From NCBI RefSeq assembly GCF_002288925.2, contig NW_022098043.1, positions 3,890,263 to 3,954,262 of the forward strand: a stretch of 64,000 bases of DNA, given 5' to 3'. Positions 11,008-23,700 of this stretch are shown in pieces. Below the pieces are notes generated by a model. That model saw nothing but the letters and a program-made list of their open reading frames with translations, was not told the origin of the DNA and searched no databases. Made by a program: the position numbers and the translations under genes. Every line of letters starts with the position of its first letter. Positions within the stretch are counted from its first letter, which is position 1. Source of the stretch: Delphinapterus leucas (lineage: Eukaryota > Chordata > Mammalia > Artiodactyla > Monodontidae).

Positions 11008-11952
11008 AGCCGGCATTGCAGTCTCTCGAACACAAACACCGCCCAGCTCCCCTTCCCAGGGTGCTTGCCTCGAGACAAGTCCAGAACACTGTGGTGCTTT
11101 CAATGAAAGGAAACAGAAGGTGTGGCTGAAGTGGTACCGAACAGCCCAGCTACCCACCAGTTCTATAGCAGGATCCGTAGTGAGCTTGACACAGAGAGAA
11201 GGTAGATGATGGTAAAGGGGGAAATTGTTTAAAATCAAGTTTCCTCTTGAAATGTCTTTTCCCAAGGCACTGTGAACAAGGCTGCTGCTAGCAATTTTCT
11301 AGGACTAAACACACCGATGGGAAGACACACATTTCAGACACAACCCGTTACATTCGCACAGCTGGTCCCATCACCTGAGTCTCCCCTCGGCTGAAATGAC
11401 ACTCCTTGGATTTGTTTGGTCCTTGGAGGGTAATCAATTTTTGTTTTCTGTAATTTTAGTTATCATTTTCTTTAATGCAGCCATAGCATCAAAGCTGTGT
11501 TCGGTTATTTAAACCTTTCACACTAAAAACTAAGTTTTCATTGTCATCCCATGTGAATCCAATGTGCAGGTTTTGCTTGCTGATTTAAGAACAAAACAAA
11601 ACAAAAAGAAAGGGTTGAGAAGGAAAAACTCTGCTTTTTTTTTTTCTTCAAGAGGAAACTGTAAGAATACATAAAAGGCAAAACTGGCTACTTGAAATCC
11701 AAGAATGGTTTTAATGTAATGGCCGAGAAAAATAAACTGCAAAGTTCTGTGAGGTCTTCTAAAAACTTACAAGAAAAACTGGTGGGCAGTTCTAATCAGG
11801 CTTGGATGTTATCTTTCCCCCCCTTTTTAAAAACGACAACATATACAGTCCCACAAAATACAATATAAACTTTTTTTAATCTTGACTGCCAGAGACGCTC
11901 CCTTGTGATGCTTTCTGATAACCAAAGCCTGGAAAAAACACGCTGCTGGCCT

Positions 11953-12155
11953 TCATTTCTTCAGGGGCTGGTAAACAGAGGCATTGGGATCAAGTCCAGA
12001 GGGGCTGGTCTCCACAAATTTGGAAGAGTAGTGTGGGGAAACGGGGCTCAAGGGGCTGGTGGCGGCACTGTATGTTATGCTGGGCATGACGGCCATGACT
12101 TCGGCTATCTTCTGTTTTAGGTCCTTGATTTCCTGGTCTTTCTGAAGAATTTGTC
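11953..12155 (-). CDS. MACO1: MACO1 terminal coding exon 11 (residues 598-664 and stop)
   Basis: The acceptor is GATCTTCCAG before GA-CAA-ATT. The 203 nt encode QILQKDQEIKDLKQKIAEVM, the end of the coiled coil, then a Ser/Pro/Tyr-rich tail (ATSPLSPVSPHYSSKF) finishing in NASVYQPLKK. The TGA stop is at 11955-11953 and the 3'UTR follows directly. Confidence 0.97.
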
Positions 12156-15100
12156 CTGGAAGATCAAAGACCCACCATTAGTGAGAAGGGAGCGTTCACC
12201 CACCAGAGTGCCCTCTTGGGCCCACTGATCCCAAATGGATTCGACTCCAGCTTTGATGGTTTGTAAGGGGAGACACATTTTTCCAGTAATGTGCCAAACA
12301 GTAAATATTTAAACACTGTGAGCCACATACTGTCCTTGTCGTTTTTTGTTTTTTTTTTATTTTAAACCATAGAAAACTGCGAAAACCATTCTTAGCCCAC
12401 GGGTGGTACAAGAAAAGGTGGCAGGCCAGATGTGGCCTACGGGTCATGGTGTCAAGAGGAACTGCGTTTAGGTAGGTGTGACGAAGCAAAGAGCTCAATC
12501 TCCAGGAGCCACATTTTGAGCTTGGCAGTCACCAGGGCAGCCGAAGAGGGTGCTTCTTTTGAACTCGGGCTCTACCTCTTGCGCGGAAACATTTTTCTGG
12601 GAGGATGGACTATCTCGGAGTATGAGACCAAGGAATCCAACCAGCTCCTGCCTGCCGCAGGGCCGCTTCCCTTTCTGTGCTTCTCCAATGCTCTCTGTGT
12701 TAACTCGTGAGGTTTCTGTTTCTACTCCCTCACAAAGCTTTCCCTGCTCCTTCCATCTAAATCAGACCCTACCCCCAGCCCCCGACTCCTCGATTCTCAA
12801 CACACCCTAAACTTTCCTTTCTGTCACTTTATTCTTTGTAATAATGATAATAATTACAATAGCTAACACGTATGTGCCAGGCACTGTTCTAAGTGCTTAC
12901 GTAGACTAACTCATTTATTTACCCCAACAACCCTATCAGATGGGAATTATCATCACCATCATCCATTTTATAGATGAGGAAACCAGGGCACAGAGAGGTT
13001 GAGGGACAAGAGCTGGGATTCAAGATGATGCAGTTTGGCTCTGGAGTCTGCACTCCTGCCGACTGCATTTTTCTGTCTCCGGTGAGTGTTCATTTGGGTG
13101 ATGATTTGTGTCCATCATCTCTCCACTGGCCCATGAGCTCCATGAGGGCTGAGACTGTCTCCCCATTTTTGTCCTTGCCAAATCCCTAGTGCCCAGCCCA
13201 GTGGAAAGCTGAGGCCCTGCAAGGTGTGTATCTTGCCCAAAGTCATTCAGTTATTAATGACTAAGCAGGACTTAAACCCAGGACCACTTTGTTCCAAAGC
13301 CCATGCAATTTCCATCATGCTTTGATGCTCCCTGGTCTACTAGGGGAAGAACACTTAGGAGTAGCCCTTCAGAAATTTAAATGCTGAAAAAAGGAAGAGA
13401 TTGTATTTGAGTTGCACTCACTTTGAGTCCTACAGAAGACGGTAATATATTTAAAATGTAAGAGAGCATGGTGGCGTATTTTAAAAAATGATATAGTAGA
13501 TGAAAGCCATTTTGGAACCAAGATGAATCAAATGATATAGAAAGTAGGAAGGAGAAACCCAGCAAGGGGCTTGATTTAAATTATGAAGTTGGGTTCTTAT
13601 TAGAATATTCCAAGCATGAGCATGACAGTGGAGGGGAGTCGTGGGAAAGGCGGCAGCAAAGAGCCGCCCCGCTCTGGCTTCCTTCATGTCCCCTCAGCTT
13701 CAAGTAAGCATCAAATACCCTCCATCCCTTTGAACGAAGTAAGCCTCAGGCGAATAAAATACCTAACAGCATCTGATATATAAGCCACTGTATCTTTTTT
13801 CCATGAAGATTTAAGTTTGATTTCTTTAATCAGTAACATACAAACACTCCCAGAGCTTTGGAAAAGACAGTTCTCTTTGCTTTACGAGAATTTCTGGGCC
13901 AACAAGGAAGCATAATCTGTGCTGGGAAGCCAAGTTCCCCTCGGCTACTCTGAGACCCAGGTGCTGCTTCACTCCAGCAGACAACCTCTTTCAAGTCTGC
14001 AAATCCAAGTAAAAGGGATGAGGCAGAGAGAGGGTAGCCACTTCTCAAGGAGCTGAGCCAGGCAGGCAAAACACCAGCGTACGGTCAGAAGTTTAGCAGG
14101 ATTCCCAGGAACCCTCCTTTTTTTTTTTTTTTGCGGTACGCGGGCCTCTCACTGTTGCGGCCCCTCCCGCTGCGGAGCACAGGCTCCGGACGCGCAGGCC
14201 CAGTGGCCATGGCCCACGGGCCCAGCCGCTCTGCGGCACGCGGGACCCTCCCGGACCGGGGTACGAACCCGCGCCCCCCGCATCGGCAGGCGGACTCCCA
14301 ACCACCGCGCCACCAGGGAAGCCCCCCAGGAACCTTCTTTTTAAATGCCTTTCCCTGAGTCCACAGATCCATAAGACTGGTTCTCAACCCCTTCTCTTCT
14401 TGCTCTGCCACTGCCATCCCAAGCCACTCCTATGGCTTCATTGACTTCTCACAACTTCTACATCCCACCCCCAACCCCGGGGTTCTGGCCTTTTCTCTGG
14501 GGCTTAGGGCCCAAATTCCCACTGACTGATGAAGATCTTTAGGCTGAGTGTCCGGTAGGCAACTCCAGATCAAAGCATCCCAAACCAAACTCATTCTCTC
14601 TTCTCATTCCTTAATCTGTTTTGTTCTTCTTCCATGGTTCCAGCAACCCTGTTGGAACACATCACCTGCTTCCTCCTCAAAATCTAGGGGATACATCCTC
14701 TAGTACAGCTTCATTCACGGTCCTACTAATCTACTCTCTTCTTCCATGTCCCCCAGCTAGAGGCCACTGGACTGCTTACGTGGACATTCTCAACACTGTC
14801 CTTCCTTTGCTTAAATGCCATTCCCTCAGGTAACAATGTTCTTCCCTGCCATTCTCTGCTCTCAGAATTCATCCTTCGAAGTCCACTCAATGGTCCCTCC
14901 CTTATGAAGCCACCCTGATCTCTCCTCTGTCCTTTCAAGCCATCTGCCTCTACCTAGTGGCAGCAGGCCTCGTGCGTGGCTTTCCCTAGTGCAGCACTTC
15001 CCACAGCGTCCATGTTGTCCTCATGCTAATACTAAGACATTTATCCGCCTTCTTCACGTGCATTCCCTCATGAGCCTAAGTGGAGTCTTCCAGGAGCAAC

Positions 15101-17680
15101 ATGGCAAGTGAAATAACAATAGACTGAATGTAGAGACAGAGACGAGAACTGAAATATCTTCTATTAACCCAGAAATTAAAGAGATTTGCTAAATGTAAAA
15201 TACTGCTTTTCTCACTAAATTTTTTTTGTTTTGAGAAATGGTTATTTTCATAAAATGTTAACACGCAATGTTTATTACATTATTTTTTAATGAATTAATA
15301 AATGTTTTAGGTTTTAATTTCTAATACATCAATATTGGTAGACATAATTCACTTGAAAAACACCTCCCTTGGGGTACTCAATAATTTTAAGAGTGTAAAG
15401 GGGTCCCCAAGACCAAAAAGTTTGAGCACAACTACCTTAGCGGATCCCCAGCTAGACTATGTCTTGTTCGTCTTTGTCTCCCCTTCACCTTCTAGTAAAA
15501 TGCTTTATGCAGAGCAAGTGTGAACGCTCTGTAAGTACCTGCTGAAATATTCTTTTCCTTCTATTAAGTCAACTGTTTGAAAATTTTTTTCAGTAATCTA
15601 TTGGTGGCTTATCAATTTCTTGAACAAAATCTAAATTTCTTTTCATCAGGTCATGTCAGGCCTCTGTTCAGAAGCTTTCCAAAGTTTCCCATGTCACGCA
15701 GAGTAAAGTCCAAAGTTCTTTCCATAGGCTGCAAAGTTTGGCAGAATGTGGCTCCTGCTACTTTTGACCCTAAAAACTCTCCCCGTCACTCAGGCTGCAG
15801 CCCCAGTGGCCACGACACATGTGCTTTTCCCCTAGAGACTTATATGGCTCACTCACTCTCTTCCTCTCAGTCTCTGTTCAAATGCTACCTATTCAAAGGC
15901 TCTTCCATGTCCTCCATGTCAAAGCAGCAGCCCTACACACACACACAGCCTGCGTCACCACTGCTTTATTTTCTTCACTGCACCCATCAGATATTATATA
16001 TTTGCTTGTTACTGTCTGTCCCCTTAGGGGTTTGCACAGTGCCTGGCATGTAGTAAGTCTCAGTAATATCTGCCGAGGGAATAGCCTGCTCTCCAGACTT
16101 TCCTCCCTCCACTCCCTCATCTGCAGCCTCCACTCCAGCAAAGCAGAGCCAGCTGCCGCTCTGAACACATCAGGCCCTCCTAGCTTCCCTGGCCTTGCTC
16201 GAGCTGTTTCTTCTGTTCAGATGCCTCTCTACCCCTCACCGCCACTACACCGCTTCTTCACTGGGCTAACCCCGTCTCATCATTCAAGACCCAGCTCAGA
16301 CATCAGCTCCCCTGAGAAAAAGCCCTCTCTAACTCTCCAGACTGGCTGAGTCCCTGGGTCTCTATGTTCCCACAGGCCCTGTACATCCTGTTACATCAGT
16401 ATCTTTTGGTGACTCTGCAGTTCTCTATTTCTTCTACAACACTCTGAGCTCCTTGAGCAGAGAAACTCACTCTTCCCTGTGTGCCCTGCACTTGGTATGT
16501 TCTCATCTCAAAATATGTCTGCAGAATGAATTAATGTGATGATTCCTAGATGTCCACGGTGGGTACTTATCAAACCACTTGAAGAGGAAACGGAAATGCC
16601 TTTGGTTTGAGCTCTAAGGGAGCTCTGCTCTCCGTGTCCCCAGGCATTCTCAGCCATGCTGCGTGACCTGGGCTGTTCTCCTACCTTGGGCAATCTCGAG
16701 CTGTCGCTTTGCATCCCCCAGTGCAGAGAACAGGTCCAGCTTGATTCTTGTCTCTGCGCTCAGGCTGTTCTCCAGGTGCTGCGTTTTATCTTGCATGGCT
16801 GAGAGGGCTGACATTAACACCTCAGTGTCCTTCTCATTTTCCTTATACTTCCGAAGCTCCTATCAATATCATCAAAGCAGCAATGTTACAAGATAGTTTT
16901 GGCATCGATGTCTACAAATTAGCCTGAAATCACAAATAAAATCCCACTATTATTGACCTGGCCCCTAGAACACAGAATCCTGGTGTTTCATGGGTTTAGA
17001 CCTCGCCCCTTAGAGGGAGTGCAAAATGTATTTATACAGTGATGTGCACATACAAAACGATAATTGTATTGGACTTTTTGAGATAACTGTGGACTCTGTC
17101 TCCAGATAAAACTTTCAGGCTTCCCTGGTAGCGCAGTGGTTAAGAATCCGCCTGGCAATGCAGGGGACACGGGTTTGAGTCCTGGCCCGGGAAGATCCCA
17201 CATGCCACGGAGCAACTAGGCCTGTGCACCACAGCTACCGAGGCTACGCTCTAGAGCCCGGGAGCCACAACTACTGAGCCCACGAGCCACAACTACTGAG
17301 CCCGTGTGCCACAACTACTGAAGACCGTGCACCTACAGCCCATGCTCCGCAACAAGAGAAGTCACCATAAGGAGAAGCCTGTGCACTACAACGAAGAGTA
17401 GCCGCAACGAAGACCCAACACAGCCAAAAATAAATAAATTAAATAAATAAATTAAAAAATATATATATAAAACACTTTCTTACAACCCTAATTCAGAACC
17501 ACAAAGAACTGTTTCCCGGCTGCCGGCTGCAAATGTTGCTGTAACGCTGTAGTCAAACGTGCGAAAACTCTACTCTCAACCTACACTAAAAATGTTAATT
17601 ATTTTGACAGCGTATACTGAAAAATAGGCCCACTTAAAACATCAGATAATGTAGCCTATATATATGTGTGTGTGTGCCCA

Positions 17681-17719
<39 letters not shown>

Positions 17720-20700
17720 GCTGATATTTTTTTCATTTTAAGAGAGAAATCAAAACTTATTATAGTCAATTAAAAAATACTTAAAAGTTCAAAGAAGAAA
17801 ATAAAAATCACCCAAAATCCCAGTGCTGCAAAAAATTTGATCTATTTTCTTTTAGTCTTTTTTAAGTATACGTGTATCTTTCAGCATAACTGAAATCAAA
17901 CTACACATACAAGTTTTTAAAAACATATAATCTCAATTGTTCTTTGAAAATGCAATTTTTATTGGCTGTTTAATATTCCTACATGTATATGTACCATAAT
18001 TTATTAAACAAATCTCCCATTGTTAAGATGATTTCCAATTTTTTTGCATTTATATACCACTATGATGAACATCTCTGTATATCAATCATCGGTGAGGCTT
18101 TTAAATATTTACCTTAAGGACGGAGTCTGAGGAAAATATTCTTTAAAAATACGTGACCTTTTCCAGAAAGTTACACTTCCACCGGCAACATAATACGAGG
18201 CCTATTTCATTGTATCCTCACCCAGGTTGATACTGGCATTTAAAAATTCTTTGCTGATTTCACAAGAGATAAGTGATATCCAATTTTAATCTATCTGTCT
18301 TTGGTGACAGATGAGGATATATTCTTACATTGTTATCAGTCATTTATATTTCTTCTGTGAATTATCTATTCATATAGTTTGCCTACTTTCTGTGTGTTTG
18401 AGCTTTTCTTAGCAATCTTTATGAGCTATTTACATATTGAGAATTCTTTTTTTTTTTTTTTTTTTTTTTTTTGTGGTACGCGGGCCTCTCACTGTTGTGG
18501 CCTCTCTTGTTGCGGAGCACAGGCTCCAGACGCGCAGGCTCAGCGGCCATGGCTCACGGGCCCAGCCGCTCCGCGGCATGTGGGACCTTCCCAGACCAGG
18601 GCACGAACCCGTGTCCCCTGCATCGGCAGGCAGACTCTCAACCACTGAGCCACCAGGGAAGCCCCCTAATTCTTTTTTTTATAATATTTGTTGCAATATC
18701 TGTACCCTCCCCAATTGATTTTTTCATTTTTTTTTCACTTTGTGATTTAAAACAAAATGGTATTTTTCCCTGGATTCAACTCTTCCTCTGGAATTTATTT
18801 TTGTGTGGTGTGAGATGAGCATCTCATTTTATTTTATTTTTTCCCGTTGTCTAGCTGTTCCTCAGCCTTTCACTGACTAACACTTGCTGTTCCATCCATT
18901 TCTTTTTTTTTTTTTTAAATAAATAAATTTATTTATTTATTTATGGCTGCATTGTTGCTGTGCACAGGCTTTCTCTAGTTGCGGCGAGTGGCGGCTACTC
19001 TTCATTGTGGTGTGCGACCTTCTCATTGCGGTGGCTTCTCTTGTTGCAGAGCATGGGCTCTAGGTGTGCAGGCTTCAGTAGTTGTGGCACATGGGCTTAA
19101 GTTGCTCCGCAGCATGTGGGATCTTCCTGGACCAGGGCTCGAACCCGTGTCCCCTGCATTGGCAGGCGGATTCTTAACCACTGCGCCACCAGGGAAGCTC
19201 TCCATCCATTTCTGATGCCGCCTTCACTGAACACTAAGTTAGGCTTTGTCTCTGGGTCACCTATTCTACCCCACTGACCTACCACTAATTTCTTATGGGC
19301 TCCATATGACTCAAATTACTGTAACTTTACAACTTATAACACTAGCCTTAAACATCCCTTTGAAGACCCAATGCCACCACATACTAGGCTAAGGTACACA
19401 CAGCCCCAAAACTGGCTATGTCCACAGCACTGGCAGCTTTCCTCCCTATGCACTGCCTAGAGTGGCCATCTGTGAAGCTGAGAGCCATCCAAAATGGTCA
19501 ATTCCCTGGCGATGGACAGAGAATTAGGGCTAAGAAGAGGTGTATACGTTCCAAAGCACACTAATCTGGCCTATAACCTGAAAAAGTGAAATGAATCTCC
19601 CGGAAGTCAAATTCTGGTATAAAACATGTCAAGGACCATTAACATTTCTGGCTTGTCTTAGAATCCAGATAAACTAAATATGACTTGAATGAGCTGGACA
19701 GGTGAGAGCTCCTTTTGGTCATACAGAGATTTTCAGATGCAATGGGGTTTGGCCTGTATCAGAAGGCACCATCTCTACACGGAAGCACAGAGCACAAACC
19801 TAACACGGAAGAGGAATTCAAGCGCGATGAAGTCTGTTTTTCCTCCTTTACCTGAACTTTCAGTTCTAGTTCTCTGATCTGGTCTTCTTTCACCTTCATG
19901 TCCATTGTGAGCTTCTTGCCCTCTGCTTCTAATTCTCTGATCCGATTCCGTAAGGTTTCGGTGCACTCTCCCCTTATGAAAAAGAAGAGAAGGGAAAAAG
20001 AGGATTTAAAAGACTATAGGTTTAACTATACTGCAGGACTGATATTTTTCTTATACTCCAGAGTCAGATTTTAGCTTTTGGCTCAGTCTGCTCATTCTCT
20101 CTGTTCTTTATAATTTCAAAAATGATCTAAAATAATTATTAACTGGGTGTCTAATATGAGCCAGGTGCCAAGCTAGGTACTTTACCCACACTTCCTTCTT
20201 TACTGGGGTAGGGTTTATTATCCTATTTCCCAGAGAAGAAAACTGACGCTACTTAGATATAATACTAGTTCAAGGTCACCCAGCTTGCAGGTCACAGAAC
20301 TGGGATAAAAGAACTGAGGTTTCTCCACCTTGCCAATCCAGCAAGCTTCCCATCAGGCCATATGAGTTGAGACAAGGCACACAAGCTGAGCAAGAGAGAA
20401 CCAGACGTGTGCTGTCTCCAGCAGGGGGCAGTGAGTTAACAAACATTTTCACTTTTGAGGGACTGTGCACTGGGAACGTCACCTTTCTTCAGTCATGAAG
20501 TTTTGACAAGACTGGAGTAAACAGAAAAAGAAGGGAGCAGCATGAGGTTCCTTCTCAGGGCTATAATAAGGACAAACTTAAAAAGATGATGGCAATGGCC
20601 AGTCCAAAGCTGGTGAACTGTTTAGGTTTCAGAAACAGCCTGGTGGAGAAGGTAGGTGTCCTTTGCCTACGAAAAGGAAGGCCCAGTGAGAGACTAAAGC

Positions 20701-23700
20701 CTTAAGATATACTTAAGAATCAAAACAGCCTCTACATAAATGATGGCAAACAAGGACCATCCAAGGATAAGACCAAAGGCAATAAGCTTAACCAAAAGCA
20801 AAAGAAATTAAGGGTAGAGACTGAAATCAATGTACTGATTCTCAAGCATAAGAGACACTAAACAATATGGTTAAGAAACTGTCATATCCTCCTCAGGGAC
20901 TTTTTGAGAAAGAGTAACTGCTGGATGAATTAAGGAGAGCACAAGCCACACCAGATGACTGTTCAGGAAAATCTCCTGCAAGTGTAAGTGCTTCAGGAAC
21001 ACTCACAAATCTTTAAATGAGTGAACAAACAACCCCACCCCCCACCCCCGACATCCTAAGCAGGTTAGTAAAGGGTCTTGTGAATCTGTATAGATGCTAA
21101 CGGGCCAAGTTAGCTCAGCCATCTGCAGTACAGAGTCTGCTGGGGGAAGGCAGGATCACGCAGGAGAAAGAGTTCTCTCTCCCGCTGCTATTTCCTAAAA
21201 GATGAAATGATGGTTCACCAATTGTTCTACAAATGCCAGAACCCAAAAGGAGGCTATTAACATGACAAATACAAAAAATCAAAAAGTAGAATTATATCAC
21301 ATAGACACAAATTTAGGGATAGAAACTTAAAATTAAATAAATAATAATTTACCCTCCCCTGCATCTGTAAACCCATAACTGACCCCCACCATGCAGATGA
21401 ACTTCACCAGTCAAAAAAACAAAGAAAAAAGAAAAAGTGAAGTAGAAGCCAAAAAGACAGAGAGACAGAAGGGAAGAAAAAGAGGCTCTTGACTCTCTTC
21501 CCCATCTTTTCCAGGTCATTTGACAGTTTGCTGATGTCCAACAAAGACATGAGCAGTCAGTACACAGTGCTTGGGGGACCAAGATTTTATCTTTCTTCCA
21601 TTTTAAGATTAAAAACACCAGAAACACACAACTAAGAGTAAAGCACAATGATAGTCCTATAAAGGGAACAAAAGTCCAGATTGGTTCCCTCAAAGCATTT
21701 AGTAATTATCGGTCTTACAGAAAGTGGCTGGAAATCCCTTTTTGAGCAGAATTTTGCCTCCCAGGTGTGGGAGGCATGGAGATTCCCTCATCCCACTTTA
21801 GACAGCAGGTCACTGGTCACTGAGGGATGAAGTTGTCATGACAGCATAAGCTTGCACAGATGGGGTTTAAACCAGCTAATAAAACAGTACTTAAAAGCAA
21901 TCCATCCATGCATGATTGTGTATTTCCAGTCCTGCCCAAGGCATCAAATTCCCATTCTCAGTCCAAGGAAAGCCGACCTTGGATTAAGCACTCAGGTGAC
22001 ATCAACATACCTAGACGCAGCAGCAAATGCAACAGCCCGGGCAGCAGTAGCTTCTTCTAACTTCTTCCTTTTTTTTTCCTCCATTAACTGCTTTTCTACA
22101 AAACTTCGGGCTTCCTGCTCAGCTTTTAGCTTTTTCTCCAACTGGCTGATATTCTGCTTATCTTTTTGCTTCATCTGCACAGCATTATGTAACCTATATG
22201 GAAATGATTGCCATACAAAGTTTTACAATTAGAAACGTCCAATATAAACCCTGGAGAAACATGGCTCCTCTTTATCAGTTTGAGGCCAAAGCAAACAGGA
22301 GATTTGAACAGCAAATCATAAATGTCAATTCCCAGAGTGTCCAAGGAAAATACATTGTCATTATTATTTAACAATTCCTAAACGCCAATAAACAAGCTGC
22401 CTTACAAGACACAGAATTGGACCTAGCCTCTGCTGTATTAATGTAAGTGATCTACAGAAGGTAATCCAGAAAATAGGATAAAACAAGTTTCTATCAGAGG
22501 AAAAGATAACTGTAGAACTAATTCTAGTGCCCCAAAGCACCTTGAAAGAACTTCAGTCTGAGACCAAGGAAGGGCTGAACCAGATCCATTGACACTGAGG
22601 AAAAGGGTAGGAGGGGAAGGTCTTTCTCTGCCTGAACACAGTATGCCACAGCCTGCTGCAGCCCTTCCTTTCCCGCTGGGGGACGTTTCCTCAGAGCGCC
22701 CCGCGACAGTTAGAATCACAGGATGCTTAATTTCACATAAAAACTGCAGCCACATTCCCTTCCCTGCCACTACCACCCCCAGCTTTACGCATCAATATAA
22801 GGTGAGTTTCTCTCAATATATCAATGTAAGGTAAGATGTTCTCTATGTAATAATGCTAGAGCCATCGCACACATACGTGAGTCAGAAGCAATGGAGAGGT
22901 TATTTGCCTATAATGCTCTAGCTTTTGAGCTACATTCCCTGAAAACGATGAAGAACTGCTCTTTCAAGGAAAAGCCCAGAAAGCTCAGCACCTGTAATAG
23001 TAATCACTACCCCAGACACACGCTGTTTAGAGATGAAAAAAAAAGACAGGCCCACATTGAGTCAAGAAGTAATTCCAGAATGAATTAATGGAAAGCATAA
23101 AAGAATTCATGCAGAAGAGCTAGCTTTTTGTCTGCCTCTTCAAATAAAATCAAGTTCAACATCAGTTTTTAGTTCCAGAAATCAAAGGAGACAGAGTCTA
23201 ATCCTCTGGAAATGTTCACTCAAGGGAACAAGAGTTTCAAATTGTGGCAGAAATACTTCTTGTCAATTTTACTCATATTGTCACAAAAGCTCAATAACTA
23301 TTTTAAACTAAGAGAAGAAGTTATTAAATGAGAGAAGACAGAATAGTAATATTAATAAACTGTTTGGCTGCAACGAAATAAGTTTTTATAGATTTTATAA
23401 CATGTTGAATATCTGGTCCTACATTAAATATTTTAAACATTTTGTTTAAAAAAAAAAACCCCTCTGCTAGATCCCTTTGTCGTCATGAGCCTTGTGCTCC
23501 AATCCCTGGAAACAAGAGCAATGCGAGGCTGCTTGACTCACGGCCAGAGGCCCACGAGGCACACGTACTTGTTCTGCAGCAGCTCGTTCTCTTGCCGGAG
23601 CTGGCCCATTTCTGAGCGGATCCCTCGCTCGGTGCTCGAGAGGGAGCTGATCTGACTGCGGAGCTCCTGTTCCACTTGCCTGCTGGCCTGCAGGTCGGCC

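Larger units (their letters stand above)
10200..11952 (-). other. MACO1: MACO1 3'UTR (inferred extent)
   Basis: About 1.75 kb after the stop has no SINE, L1 or other repeat I can recognise, although the flanks on both sides do. It is rich in A/T homopolymer runs. The distal limit is inferred from an AATAAA at 10225-10220 followed by T-rich sequence. The true 3' end needs transcript data. Confidence 0.7.
12156..16684 (-). other. MACO1 intron 10
   Basis: 4529 nt. It contains a CHR SINE (14117-14324), MIR and L2 remnants and an hAT-like copy at 14990-15440. Confidence 0.85.
16860..19851 (-). other. MACO1 intron 9
   Basis: 2992 nt. It contains three CHR SINEs (17118-17470, 18450-18667, 18904-19200), a TG/TA microsatellite and an old A/T-rich LINE-like stretch at 17870-18250. 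Confidence 0.85.

Noticed and set aside
15577..16349. Overlapping open frames of 158 and 176 codons
   Set aside because: They lie in L2 remnants and the reading is unrelated to an L2 protein.
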